The position numbers and the translations under genes are program-made. The notes under the pieces were generated by a model. That model made no database searches. It saw only the letters and a program-made list of their open reading frames with translations, and had not been told where the DNA came from. A stretch of DNA of 64,000 bases from Cinnamomum chago (Eukaryota; Streptophyta; Magnoliopsida; Laurales; Lauraceae): positions 28,446,501-28,510,500 of the forward strand of contig CP142452.1 of NCBI GenBank assembly GCA_038049695.1, read 5' to 3'. Shown here piece after piece: positions 1 through 10,963 of the stretch (its first letter is position 1; each line of letters opens with the position of its first letter).

Positions 1-1250
1 TGTAGATTTTCGGGCTTCCATTGAGCTTCGAGAATTTGATCTTCCAAGGAAGTAATGTTGTGTGGTATTTGTGGCTTGATTTCTCAGTTGAGGATTTCAC
101 TTGTTGACTTTAGATTTGTTTGTTGATAAGCAGATTTTGTTTTGGTGATAATCTTTTGTGGGATTTGGGATTTGTAATCAATTTGTTTTCAACTTACATG
201 ATGTTATAGTGATTTCATATTCTGTTAGGATTTTGTGGCCTGAGTAGTATATCTGAAACTTAGCTACTGGAAAATGATTTAAGTGATTGTTATTTATTTA
301 CTTGTTGAAGAATCTCTTCAGATATAGGATGTTTAGATGTCATTTAGTATACATCCTCTAGGAAGCATTGGCCATTTTTAATTTTAATTTTAATTGTAAG
401 AACAAGTGCCCTAACGTGGATGAGGACCTAAGCCACTATCTTCTAGCCAATCAGAGGACCCATGTGGCCATCTTAGGTGGTGATGGCTTCCTCCTCACCC
501 CCACATGGGTGCTGGTGGTCCTGATGTTTGTTTACATGACATGTAGCCTCGGCCTCCTTGGGGCTACTTTCATATGCACATGTACAGCCTCATTTAAGAA
601 AAACAAATCCTAAAAGCTTAAATCTTTTCATATATATTCTTATTGATTATTAGCTGTTTCTTAACTTGTAAAGTGGACTTCATTTATTTATTTGTTCTAA
701 TTTTGACTTATTTAACACCTCATCTGGCAGAAATAAGTTAATGTTATGCTGGTAAATGTCGTGCAAAGCATTTTGCTCTATCTGATAATCTCTCTCTGCA
801 CATTTCCCATTGTAAAATAATATTGTTGGTAGATCATTCTCATCATTCTCATCAAACTTTAATTTTATTGGTCCAGTATTAGCCTTTGTGAGTTTTAGCT
901 TTCCACTTCATTGTACGCCTTGGCTTGTCACAATTGAGGAATGATTGCGTATTTCATACAGTAATATTATGACAATAACTAATATGTGATTTGTCACAAT
1001 GTCGCTTCACGTTGTGTCTGTGTGATGAGGTTATGCTACCCCACCTATGCATCATGGGAGCTATTGTCTTAACATCAACCAAATGTTTCTATAAAAAAAA
1101 TGAAAAATTATTTTCTTTTTTCTAGAGTGTGACCCTTTTGAATTGATCATGTGTAACATATATGAACATTAGTTGCATGACATAAAGCATGAAAGATAGT
1201 AGAATTCTTATGACATATATATAAAGCATGAAAGATTGTGGAAGTCTTAC
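1..1250. other. AT-rich non-coding stretch, probable neprosin intron 4
   Basis: I see no convincing gene here. The short open frame at 368-613 has no recognisable motif and begins at TTG. On the minus strand this stretch lies downstream of a neprosin-like exon whose donor (GTAAGA) is at 1250-1249, so it is probably intron. The final neprosin exon expected in this family (C-terminal half of PF03080) is not visible and would lie left of the window or has been lost. Confidence 0.5.
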
Positions 1251-1421
1251 TTTCCATCCAGCAGCGATGTAGTCGTCATGATTCATAAGGATAACTGCCG
1301 AGAGGCTTAACTCATTAGGGGCTACATATACTTTCCACACATTTATGCTTGCAGAGGCTGATTCATATGGTCCACTATCTTTACTCCAGTCCCAGTCTAT
1401 GAACGCATAGGCAAATTGACA
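1251..1421 (-). pseudogene. Neprosin-like gene, exon 4 (start of the neprosin peptidase domain)
   Basis: The minus strand encodes a stretch containing SASINVWK, PNELSLS and YIAAGWKV. These match the conserved ASINVWxP...NxFSLSQIW...IEAGWxV core of plant neprosin/DUF239 proteins (PF03080, secreted glutamic peptidases). The exon ends with AAA|GTAAGA, a good donor. The acceptor is not clean, so the 5' limit is approximate. It is collinear with exons 3, 2 and 1 at 3046-3077/14627-14800, 14911-14997 and 38017-38166, all on the minus strand. No stop lies inside the recognisable part, but the gene as a whole is dead, with a nonsense codon and a retrotransposon in exon 3. Confidence 0.72.
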
Positions 1422-1439
1422 CACAATACACCAAACCAC

Positions 1440-3045
1440 GTGAGAGAGAGAGAGAGGGCAGCAGGAGGCATGAGTTTTTAGCCCTTGCCATTGTTTGGAG
1501 GTTGTAACTGTGATTTTTCTATGGTACTTTTGTGTTACAATTGCAGCATTCTCTCAAATATAATTCTCTGGGATCGAAATACCACCTCATCTGGAAAATG
1601 TTGGGATATTTTCAACTTTAAGATTTTTTTTGGAGGATAGTATTGCAAAGGTTCTGCAAAGAATAAATTTCATTTATAATTCTTTTTAATAGTAAATTCA
1701 GTTATAAATGAAAAACTTGGAATTGGAAATAAATATAACTTGCTTTGTCTCAAGGCACTACCTTGTGAAGTCTACATAAACAGTGACAACCCAATGAAGG
1801 CTATGTAGATAGACCCTAATCACTCTGTCTATTTTATGGCATAGGCAGACTTGCCAGCAACCCTTGTTCATACAATTTACTTTGGGAGGAGCATTTAGCT
1901 CTAGGGTCTATTTGTTTACAAAGAATAAATAAAGAATTGAATCTATAGGAATTCATGGTTAAATGAGCTCTGTATTGACGATTTTTAAAAAGGGGAGGGG
2001 TGAAGGATATGTCGTACAATTTATATTTCCTAAGATTTGAATTAATAGGGTCATGGTTGGATGTTCATTTTCCATATTCCATTGATTCTAGTTCCACTAA
2101 TGAAATGATTATACTCATTATTTTTTTTTAGATATACACCCAATCTACATTTTTTACCACCTTTGTTTTGATGATGTGGGTATCACTGAGGTATTTTGAC
2201 CCTGCTAATCCCCTGGGTGGTGTAGGAAATCGTGTGGCCCACATGCCACGGGTCCCACGTTAGATCAAATAGGGCTGATGCCAACAGAGAATACAATCTC
2301 ACTTAATGTAAGACTTGATCTGGTCCCACTAATAAGACTCCCAATAGGATTAGTGGATGTGAGATTCTTGGCAAAGAAGTCTCTAGTAAGTGTGACTCTT
2401 TGGGACTTGTCTATATAAGATAAGGGAGCCCTAGGGTTGGTATTATGCCATCTCATAAGAGAGACAAGAGGCGAAGAGATCTGCGGATCTTTCCAATCGC
2501 CGGAACGAACAAAGATCTCCGGCCGCGTGTCGGAATCTCCGCATCCAAATCCATCAATTGATATCAGAGCCTAGTGGGGTACGTTCCATTCAATTGGATT
2601 TTGGAGAAGATACGTGGATCGGAGCAGATCTGGGGTTCCTTCTCTAGCCCCAAGTCCATTCTTTTGTTTTCTGCAACCAGAAAAAGTGAAGAAGACAACT
2701 TCATTTATTTCAATGCAAAGGACATACTCTGCAAGTGGCACCCGCTATATATACCCACACAAATGCACACTAGGTAAGTCTTGTGGCAGTTTTGAACAAT
2801 GACGTGAAGTGGGTCATTGATTTTTGACCATCTATGGCTTGAATTCCTATGTATCTTATGTAAACAATAAGGATAACATGCTCGTAGTGACTCATGCAAT
2901 CATCTCCAGTAATATTCCAAGCAACCTAATGTGGTTAAATTACATGCAGGTTGGCCTATCATTCACTAGGTACTAACAGTCTTTACAATTCTTTTTTTTT
3001 TTTTGGGTAAAGGTAACATTGAAGTCTAAGAAGATTAGTACTTAC
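1440..3045 (-). other. Neprosin intron 3 with TE remnants
   Basis: This non-coding stretch lies between neprosin exons 4 and 3. It begins with a short (GA)n tract (1442-1456) and contains a truncated Copia-type LTR plus primer-binding site (2221-2570) on the plus strand. A T-tract followed by gggtaaa at about 2991-3010 looks like the reverse complement of a TTTACCC(A)n tail also seen at 57174-57189. Confidence 0.5.
2221..2556 (+). repeat. Solo or truncated LTR, Copia/TRIM type
   Basis: A 336-bp stretch begins TGTAGGAAAT and ends CA, with a TATA-like box (CTATATAAGA) at 2411-2420. It is followed after two bases (AT) by a primer-binding-site-like sequence at 2559-2570 (TGATATCAGAGC), one mismatch from the initiator-Met tRNA complement. 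The CA-AT-TGGTATCAGAGC junction is typical of Copia and TRIM elements. About 100 bp of internal sequence follows and then it fades. No second LTR or TSD was found, so it is a truncated copy. The 5' boundary is inferred only from the TG start. Confidence 0.6.
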
Positions 3046-3077
3046 TTCAACAAGACTTCTTGGATCTTTTTTATGGT
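3046..3077 (-). pseudogene. Neprosin exon 3, distal part (beyond element A)
   Basis: These bases join on the minus strand to 14627-14800 once element A and one copy of its ATGGT duplication are removed. They run to a strong splice donor, GAA|GTAAGTAC, at 3045-3044. One frame reads TIKKIQEVLLK, but it is not the frame of the upstream half of the exon, so there is either a small frameshift or a diverged exon end. The segment shows that element A landed in coding sequence about 30 bases from the exon edge. Confidence 0.6.
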
Positions 3078-3753
3078 TGTGTGGGGTCGTTTTGTAATCA
3101 TGGATTTATGTGGGGCCACTCCCCGATTTCGGACTATCCTTAGTCTCGGTGTTGTCCAAGCTCGGCAGTAGCACCATCTCGGGGGGAGCGTGGAGCCCAT
3201 CTCAGTGGCTACGTTCACGAGTATCCACCTCGGTCTCGGCCTTAAGCCCAATCTCGGTCTCCTGTCACTCAGCCATAAATGCGCTACCGTGACGGGGACG
3301 GCGAACTGACAAATAGAGTGGGCGCCGGACCTAGATAAGTGGCACGCCTTATCTCAGGGTCACGTCCATAGGTATAGGGAGATGGTCCGATGGGACGTTC
3401 CCTTTTTACCTACCCCCACTCAAGAGAGAAAGGTACATACTGATGGGACTTCCATCTCTCCCTGAGGGGTCCAGTCTGATGATGACTCTCACGTCTATAT
3501 AATGCACCAAGGAGAGCTGTAAGAGGTACACAACAAATCTCCCCCCATACTTTTCCTTCTCCATTTTTCTTAGTTATCACACTAACTTGAGCATCGGAGC
3601 GCCTCCGGCTGCCTACAGCTAGGGGCTCTGACCTTTGTTCCCCTTTTCAGGTTACCTACCGGAGGCCCAGTCCTTCCCCTTAATCATCCCAGGATCGTCA
3701 AATCAAGAGTCCAACCCTCTTCTAACCAAGTCCGTAATTTTTAGGCACTTACA
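3078..3753 (+). repeat. 5' LTR of element A
   Basis: 676 bp with TG...CA ends. A TATA box (TATATAA) at 3496-3502 is the likely promoter of the genomic transcript. It lacks a 12-bp duplication (aaccataaatgc) present in the 3' LTR and has a 4-bp insertion (ctac) near its end. A homopolymer C run after the TATA box varies in length among all four LTRs in the window. Confidence 0.96.
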
Positions 3754-3755
3754 GT

Positions 3756-3773
3756 TGGCGCCGTCTGTAGGGA
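3756..3773 (+). promoter_or_regulatory. Primer-binding site of element A
   Basis: TGGCGCCGTCTGTAGGGA begins two bases after the 5' LTR. The TGGCGCC core is the complement of a tRNA 3' end and is common in Tat elements; the exact primer tRNA was not resolved. Element B has the same site with one base difference. Confidence 0.85.
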
Positions 3774-3807
3774 TTGGATCTTGACCAAAACCAAACCTGC
3801 AAAAGCC

Positions 3808-5837
3808 ATGCCTCCAAAAACCAGATACGGCGGCGAAGGGTCTTCAAAGTCCCGAAGAGCATCATCCTTTCCTCCCCCGGAACAACCACCATTGCCATCA
3901 TTTTCACGACCAAAGCCGCAACCTTGGCAGCACCAGTCATTACCTCCGGTGGCGCTCACTGGCGCTCACACTGCTCCTCTTCCTCCTCCGGGTCCGACGG
4001 AATTTCCCCTCGTCCTGCAGGAGCTGTCGGGGATCCCCCGCCAGAGGAAATCCGGGGGAAAGTCCGGTCCCGCTTACGTAGAGGGTGTTGTCCAATCGGA
4101 CTCCTCGTCCTGACCTGTGACGACACCCCCCCCCTCCCCGTCGCGACGACCAACTTGAGGCTCCTCGTCCCCTAGGTAACCAGCCAACCAAGGGTTTACA
4201 GCAGAATGTCTCCCCGTCAGATCCTCGACGACGGGACAAGACCCCTGTAGCGGCAAAATCTCATCACTCCCATCATCGCACTCATGATGACGATCAGTCC
4301 TTTCATCAAGCCTATGGAGGAGGAGATGACACCCTGCTTAAAGAACTGGACGCCCAGAACCGGGTTCTCCAAGAGAAAAAAGAGTTGATCCGTCGTCTCC
4401 AGGAGCAACTTCAGGCAAATGAAAGGAGGACCCTTATTCCACCCCGTAGACAACAACAGGATCGTCCGGACAGCCGAGACTTGAGGCAGGTCCTCAACAA
4501 CAGAAGAAGAAATCACTGCGAAGAAGAAGGCTCGAGCAGCAGCCACCTACCTAGCAACCTCGGGGGGTCGCATCATGAGCCAGAGTCCCTGAGGCCAGAG
4601 AATACGACGGGCCTAAAGGAATTCCTGGACCACTACGTAAAGCAAGAGGTCCAGGCCCGGTTGGCCGAAATCGGTTTTGCCCGAGACCAAATGGAGGCCC
4701 GCGAAGAAGACGATCAGGGCATGTCCCCTTTCTCCCAAGAAATAAAGGATTTCTCTCTTCCCGAGAGATTCAGCGTTCCAAGGTTCATCCTCTATGACGG
4801 GACCTCGGACCCAGAGGCACACCTACGGCATTTCACTCAGCGGATGTCGGTCCGGGGGGACGTCGGCCTCCTGAACTGCAGGATCTTCTCCTCCAGTCTA
4901 GGCGACCTTCCGCTCCGATGGTTCTGCGCGCTCCCCCCTGGGTCGGTCTAAAGTTGGCAGCAGCTCCAGAGCTCCTTCGTCGAGAAGTTTCAAGCGCATC
5001 GTGTCATCCCGAAGACAAGTGGCAACCTCATGGCGATCCGGATAAAGGACGGTGAAAGCATCACCACGTTCGCCAGGAGATTCTGGACGATTTATAGCCA
5101 GATCACAGACGCCAAGGATGACGTCGCCATCATGTGCTTTCGACAAGCCTTGCTCCCAGGCAACGAGCTTCCCAGAGACCTGGTCCGAACCCTCGTGACC
5201 ACGATGAAAGCACTGATGAATAGGGTGAACCAGTACATCGAGCAGGAAGAAGACGAAGCCCGAGGCAATGAGCGGTTCGGCCTCTAGCAAAAAGGCCAGA
5301 CCTTAGGGAGAGAAGGGATGTTCCCCAAACAGAAGCCAGACAAGAAGAGAGCGGCCTCCAGTTCGGCAACCTTCTCAACCTCTATCTCGGGCAGCAGCAA
5401 GAGACGGAAGTTCAAACCTGTCAAGTTGGCCAGAGATCCCTACAGGGCCGTCAATGTTGTCTTCAAGGAAACCATTTACAGACTCCTGAACAAAATCAAG
5501 GAAGAACCCTACTTCTAGTGGCCGTAGCAGATGAGAGGCGATCTGTCCACCCGAGACCAAAGCAAGAACTGCTCCTATCACAAGCAGCACGGGCACATGA
5601 CCGAAGACTACATGGCTCTGAGTCCCACCTCGAGAGGCTCGTCAAAGACGGGCACCTCCGGGAGTACGTTAAGGAGGGAGAGAGGGTCAACCGGGCCCAA
5701 CAGCACGCCCCACCCAGTGATGATCAGGACAACGATGGGCTGGCAGGTATCATCAACGTCATTCACCTGGCCCCTACTCCATGTGAGGGAAGTACCCAGC
5801 TCGGTCAGAGGCCAGGAAGGCTGCCCATGGCAAACAG
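3808..5837 (+). pseudogene. gag: gag region of element A
   Basis: The first ATG gives a basic, Pro-rich N terminus starting MPPKTRYGGEG, open to 4113, where both copies lose the frame within a few codons of each other. The rest is in another frame from about 4385. It has a capsid-like core (YDGTSDPEAHLRHF, then a block ending YIEQEEDEA) and a degenerate zinc-knuckle YHKQHGHMTEDY at about 5575-5612. The last knuckle residue is Tyr here but Cys in element B. Stops at 4949-4951, 5285-5287, 5516-5518 and 5525-5527 sit where B has sense codons (for example CAG at the last two). A one-base deletion near 5616 shifts the frame. Gag would form the virus-like particle in the cytoplasm; this copy cannot. 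Confidence 0.85.
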
Positions 5838-6350
5838 GTGATGTCGGCCGAACTGGAGCCTGTACCAAAGAAAGTTAGAAGGGGAAAGCCTAAGATCTGG
5901 TTCTCGGATGAGGACCTAGGAGGGGTCCATCTCCCCCACAATGACGCTCTCACCCTCACCTTGCGGCTGAACAATTACACCGCGAAGCGCTTCCTCATAG
6001 ATCCAGGGAGCTCGTCCGAGATCCTCTACTTCAGTTGCTTCAAGGAACTCGGCCTGACCGAGTCTGATCTACAGGAAACCCGCGTCCCCTTAGTAGGCTT
6101 CAGCGCCAAGCCAGTATACCCCAAAGGGAGGGTCTCGCTTGAAGTCCGAATAGGAGGCGCCACGAAGATGGCCGACTTTATGGTAGTGGACGCACCGTCC
6201 CCTTACAATGTAATAATGGGACGAAGTTGGTTGCACGCCATGGAGGCAGTACCCTCCACCCTTCACCAGAAACGCAAGTTTCCGCTAGAGAGGGTCGGAG
6301 GGGTGTTCGAGATAGTAACCGTGCAGGGAGATCAGCAGATGGCCCGATAG
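5838..6350 (+). pseudogene. Retroviral-type aspartic protease region of element A
   Basis: An open frame carries the retropepsin active-site motif LIDPGSSSEILY (about 5995-6030). The usual DT/SG triad is DPG here, in both copies. Further conserved blocks are VPLVGFS and YNVIMGRSWLH, typical of Tat proteases. It ends in a TAG at 6348-6350 that is also present at the same site in element B, whereas all other nonsense codons differ between the copies. The frame continues after that TAG for about 90 codons and then shifts by one base. Confidence 0.85.
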
Positions 6351-9300
6351 TGCCTCACGGCCATAGTGCCTGGCGAAACAGAGCCGCAGCCAGTGCATAT
6401 GACCGAACTCGAAGTCGAACTCGAGGATGTCGGTCGATCAGCAGAGCAAAAGAGCATAGAGGAACTCACCGAGGTCAAGATCGATTCAGAAGACCCCGAG
6501 GGATATTTCCTGCTGGGAGCCAGCTCTCCGACAACGAGAGATCCGAGCTGCTCGACTTCCTACTGCAGAATAAGGACGTCTTCGCCTGGACTCCATATGA
6601 GATGCCCGGGGTCGACCCCGAAGTCATGTGCAAGCTAAACGTGGACCCCGGACACAAGCCCATAATGCAAAAGGCCCGCAGAACAGGGGTCCCGGAAACA
6701 GAAGCTGTCATCGAAGAAGTAGATAAGCTCCTAGAGGCCGGAGCGATCCGCGAGGTGCATTATCCGAAGTGGCTAGCCAACACAGTAGTGGTGAAGAAGA
6801 AGAATGGCAAGTGGAGGGTCTGCGTGGACTTCACCGACCTCAACAAAGTCTGCCCCAAGGACAGCTTCCCCCTCCCGAAGATCGACCAGATGATCGATGC
6901 CACCTCGGGACACGATAGGATGAGATTCCTCGTCGCCAACCGAGGTTACCACCAAATCCCCATGCACGGGCCCGATGAGGAAAAAACTGCATTCATAACA
7001 CCTTGAGGCATCTACTATTACAAAATGATGCCCTTTGCATTGAAAAATGCGGGGGCGACATACCAGAGGCTAGTCACGAAGATGTTTCACGGTCAGCTCG
7101 GGAAGACAGTGGAGGTCTACATTGATGACATGGTGGTCAAGTCCAAGATTTCGGGGGATCATTTGACAGATTTACACCAGACATTCGCCACCCTCAGAAA
7201 ATTCCAGCTCAAACTGAATGCCTCCAAGTGTGCGTTTAGCGTCGGCTCCGGTAAGTTTCTAGGGAGCCTGGTCACCCGGAGAGGGATCGAGGCTAATCCA
7301 GAACAAATTGCAGCAATCCAGGCGATTCAGAGCCCGACCTCGGCCAAGCAGGTCCAAAGGCTCATAAGGATGGCTGCTGCACTCAATCGCTTCATCAGCC
7401 GAGCTTCGGACAAATGTCGTCCCTTCTTCCAACTCTTGAAAAAGTGCTCCAAATTCCAATGGACTCCTTAATGTGATCAAGCACTGGAAAAACTCAAGGA
7501 GTACCTCTCTTCACCACCGCCATTGTCCACTCCATCACAAGGTGACCTCCTCTATCTCTACCTAGCAGTCTCGGACCACGCAGTAAGCTTGGTGTTAGTT
7601 CGGGAGAACGACAAGCAGCAGCCCATTTACTACACAAGCAAGATCCTACTCGACGCCGAGACCAGGTACCTGCTACTCGAGAAACTGGCACTGGCACTCA
7701 TCAGCACCTCTCGCAAACTCTCCCACTACTTCCAGACATACACAGTGGTGGTTGTCACGAAGTACCCGCTCAAATCCCTTTTTCGGAAGGCAGACTTTTC
7801 CGGAAGAATCTTCAAGAGGGCCGTCGAACTGGGGTAATTCGATATCCATTATCAACCCAGAACGGCGATCAAAGCACAAATTCTGGCAGATTTCATCGTC
7901 GAATTCACTTCTCCTAGTTCGGCACCGACTTTACTCGATACCGAACTGGGGGGCAGCAGGGACAATGAGACAGCCGAGACCGAGCAAGACCGATCTTGGA
8001 AACAGTTCCTTGGGTCGGCCTGGAAGGTCTTCGTCGACGGATCTTCGACATCCAGAAGGGCTGGCGCCGGCGTAGTCCTCCAATCCCCAGAGGGGCTAGT
8101 CATCGAACAAGCACTGACCATCGACTTCAAAGCCTCCAACAATGAAGTAGAGTACGAAACGCTGATTGTGGGTCTCAGTAGCGCAAGAATACTGGGGGCA
8201 CATCGGCTAGTAGTCTTCAGTGACTCCCAGTTGGTGACGAACCAGCTAAGCGGAGACTATCAAGCCCGAGACGAAAGGATGGCAGCCTACTTGGCCCACA
8301 CAAAATAGCTCCTCTCCCAGTTCGAAAAAGCAGAAGTCAAACAAATAGGCAGAGAGCCCAACTGCCACGCAGACGCCCTAGCCAACCTGGCCACGACCGT
8401 AGAAGCAGGAAAGAAAAGGACAGTTGATGTGGGGACATTGAAAAAACCGAGCATAGAACTCCTTCCAGCTCGGCAAATCCTGTGCGTTGATCTCGGTCCA
8501 AACTGGATGGATCCGATCATAGCAATCCTCAAAGAAGATAGAGTCCCTAAAGACAGGAATGAAGCCCACAAGGTCAGAATGAAAGCAGCTCATTTTTTGC
8601 TATCCCCAAAAGAGAAACTATATAAAAAGTCATTCACAGGACCATATCTCCAATGCGTTCACCCGAGCAAAGTAGAGGACTTCCTTTTTGAAATTCACGA
8701 GGGAATATGTGAAAGCCACATCGGAGGAAGATCACTGGCGTACAGAGCCATCAGCCAGGGCTATTGGTGGCCCTACATGCAGAAGGATGCCCAGCTCTAC
8801 GCCAGGAAGTGTGAGAAATGTCAGAAGTTCTCCCACTCCTTGCACCAACCAGCACAGGACTTGAGTCCTCTCTCCAGTCCATGGCCTTTCGCTCAGTGGG
8901 GGCTAGACACTGTGGGACCTCTTCAACGAACTCCAGGAAACAAAAAGTGGCTGATAGTGAGCACTGATTACTTCACCAAATGGATAGAGGCAGAGGCCTT
9001 ATCCTCCATCACCGAGCATGACACAAAAATTTTTGTATGGAAGAACATTATCATGAGGTTCGGGATCCCCCGAGCTCTGGTCTCGGACAACGGGACCCAA
9101 TTCGACTTAAACTTCTTCAAAAACTTCTGCCTGGAGCTCGGTATCAGGAACCTCTATGCGACCCCGGCCTACCCGCAGAGCAACGGACAAGCAGAGATCT
9201 TGAATAAGGTGGTATTAAACGGACTCAAAAAGAGACTCGACAGAGCTAAAGGCAGATGGGTAGAGGAATTACCAAGTGTCCTTTGGGCTTACCGGACTAC

Positions 9301-9729
9301 CCCGAGACGATCTACTTCAGCAACCCTTTTTTCCTTGGCATACGGAATGGAAGTTGTGATCCCTCTTGAGGTCGGCCGTCGGACCTCTTCGAACAGGGAC
9401 AGAACGAAGTAAATCTGGCCGAAGAGCTCGACTTAGCCGAGGAACGAAGGGAGGCAGCATCCGTGCGCTTGGCCTCCTACCAGCAACAACTATCCAGGGG
9501 ATACAATCAGAAAGTCAAAGAAAGGAAGTTCTCAATCGGGGAACTGGTCTTGAAGAAAGAACTTCCAGCAGACAAAGATCCCAACGAAGGCAAAATCGCA
9601 CCAAACTGGCTCGGGCCTTTTAAGGTGGTCTCGGTATCCGGGAGGTCAGCGTATAGACTTGAGAACATGGATGGCAGAGAATTGCCACGTCCATGGAACG
9701 CCGCACACCTCAAGAAGTACTACTTCTAA
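6351..9729 (+). pseudogene. pol: RT, two RNase H domains and integrase of element A
   Basis: From about 6530 the frame is continuous to 9412 apart from nonsense codons at 7004-7006 (CGA in B), 7469-7471, 7835-7837 (CAA in B) and 8306-8308 (CAG in B). Reverse transcriptase shows KWRVCVDFTDLN and the catalytic YIDD at 7118-7129. RT-linked RNase H follows (about 7520-7840). A second RNase H with FVDGSS and NNEVEYE (about 8027-8400) is the archaeal-type domain of Tat elements. Integrase has the zinc-binding HIGGR...CEKC block (about 8720-8820), GLDTVGPL, SDNGTQFD and SNGQAEI as the D,D,E core. The C-terminal GPFKVV...HLKKYYF end (9463-9729) is in another frame, so a frameshift lies near 9380-9460. 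Confidence 0.93.
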
Positions 9730-9806
9730 ATGTACTCAAATGATAAATCAATGAAAGTGGGACCTTTTGGAGAATATGTGCCTTTGTATCCTTCAAAGTT
9801 GTGAAT

Positions 9807-10282
9807 CAAGGCTTCGGTCCTCGCACCTGCCTCTTTGAGTTCAGTCATCAGGCCAGCTCCCAAGGCTTCGGTCCTCGCACCAGCCTCTTTGAGTTCGGTC
9901 ATAGGACTAGCTCCCAAGGCTCGGTCCTCACACCAGCCTCCTTGAGTTTGGTCATAGGACCAGCTCCCAAGGCTCGGTCCTCGCACCCGCCTCCGTGAGC
10001 TCGGTCATAGGACCAGCTCCCAAGTTTCGGTCCTCGCACCAGCCTCCTTGAGCTCGGTCATAGGACCAGCTCCCAAGTTTCGGTCCTCGCACCAGCCTCC
10101 TTGAGCTCGGTCATAGGACCAGCTCCCAAGGTTCGGTCCTCGCACCGGCCTCCTTGAGCTCGGTCATAGGACCAGCTCCCAAGTTTCAGTCCTCGCACCA
10201 GCCTCCTTGAGCTCGGTCATAGGATCAGCTCCCAAGGACCGGCCCTCGCACCAGCCTCGTTGAGTTCGGACATCGGGCCATC
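9807..10282 (+). repeat. 53-54 bp tandem repeat block in element A
   Basis: About nine tandem copies of a 53-54 bp unit containing TTCGGTCCTCGCACCAGCCT and GGTCATAGGACCAGCTCC. Copies begin at 9807, 9861, 9915, 9968, 10021, 10074, 10127, 10180 and 10233, the last degenerate. The block lies just after the end of pol. Element B has the same block with a 55-bp unit, so it belongs to the family and is not a chance duplication. On the minus strand the repeats read as Gly/Trp-rich open frames, which I treat as a by-product. Confidence 0.93.
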
Positions 10283-10963
10283 CCCCCTGGGACAAGAACA
10301 AAGTCGACTGTCTGAATTTCACTCTGAAGTTACGGGGTTCGGCAAGACCCCAGCTCTCCAACAGCGAGGTCGCACCCCAAGGTGTGAGTCTAAGCTTACC
10401 GCAAGATCCTTTTTCTATATATACACATATAAGGCGTTTCGCTTAGGTGCGTGCCTCGGCTTTAGGGCCAGATGTTCACCGACCTCGCCCACTTGGAAGT
10501 TTGGGGAGTTGGCCAAGGAACAGGGGGCCTCATTTTGATTCAATGTCCTAAAGCTAGAAGGTTGAATGTGCACACGCTGTTGCGCATGTAGTCAGAAGTC
10601 GTTGAGCTTCGGTCTCATGACCCCACCGACCTCAGCCACTCGAAAACGGAGAGAATCGGTCAGCAACGGGGCGTCAATTCCGTCCACTAACCTTCCTCGG
10701 ACTAGAGAATTGAGACCAGTTTCTACGAGTTCGCCGATCTTAGAAACTTAAGGATTCACATAAATGGACAGATGAATTCAAAGAAATAGACAGAACATGG
10801 GGCAGTATTTTCGGTTCGAAGTTAAAAGAACAAGCATCCATGCACTGTTGCCAAAAGAAAGAGATCAGCGAAAGAAAATTGTTTTTCATTAATGAAAGAG
10901 GTATTTACAGAATTCAGTACACTCAGAAGAAAAAGAAAAAGAAAAATACAAGTATTTGTCGCT

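Noticed and set aside
368-613. 81-codon open frame with a hydrophobic segment
   Set aside because: Starts at TTG, no recognisable domain, and lies in a probable intron of the antisense-oriented neprosin gene.
9726-9986. Minus-strand repeat protein rich in Gly, Trp and Arg (also 33132-33410)
   Set aside because: It is a direct consequence of the tandem repeat being open in one antisense frame; no start context or conservation beyond the DNA repeat.
9807-10282. CRISPR-like array
   Set aside because: The units are contiguous with no unique spacers and the DNA is plant nuclear; it is a minisatellite inside a retrotransposon.
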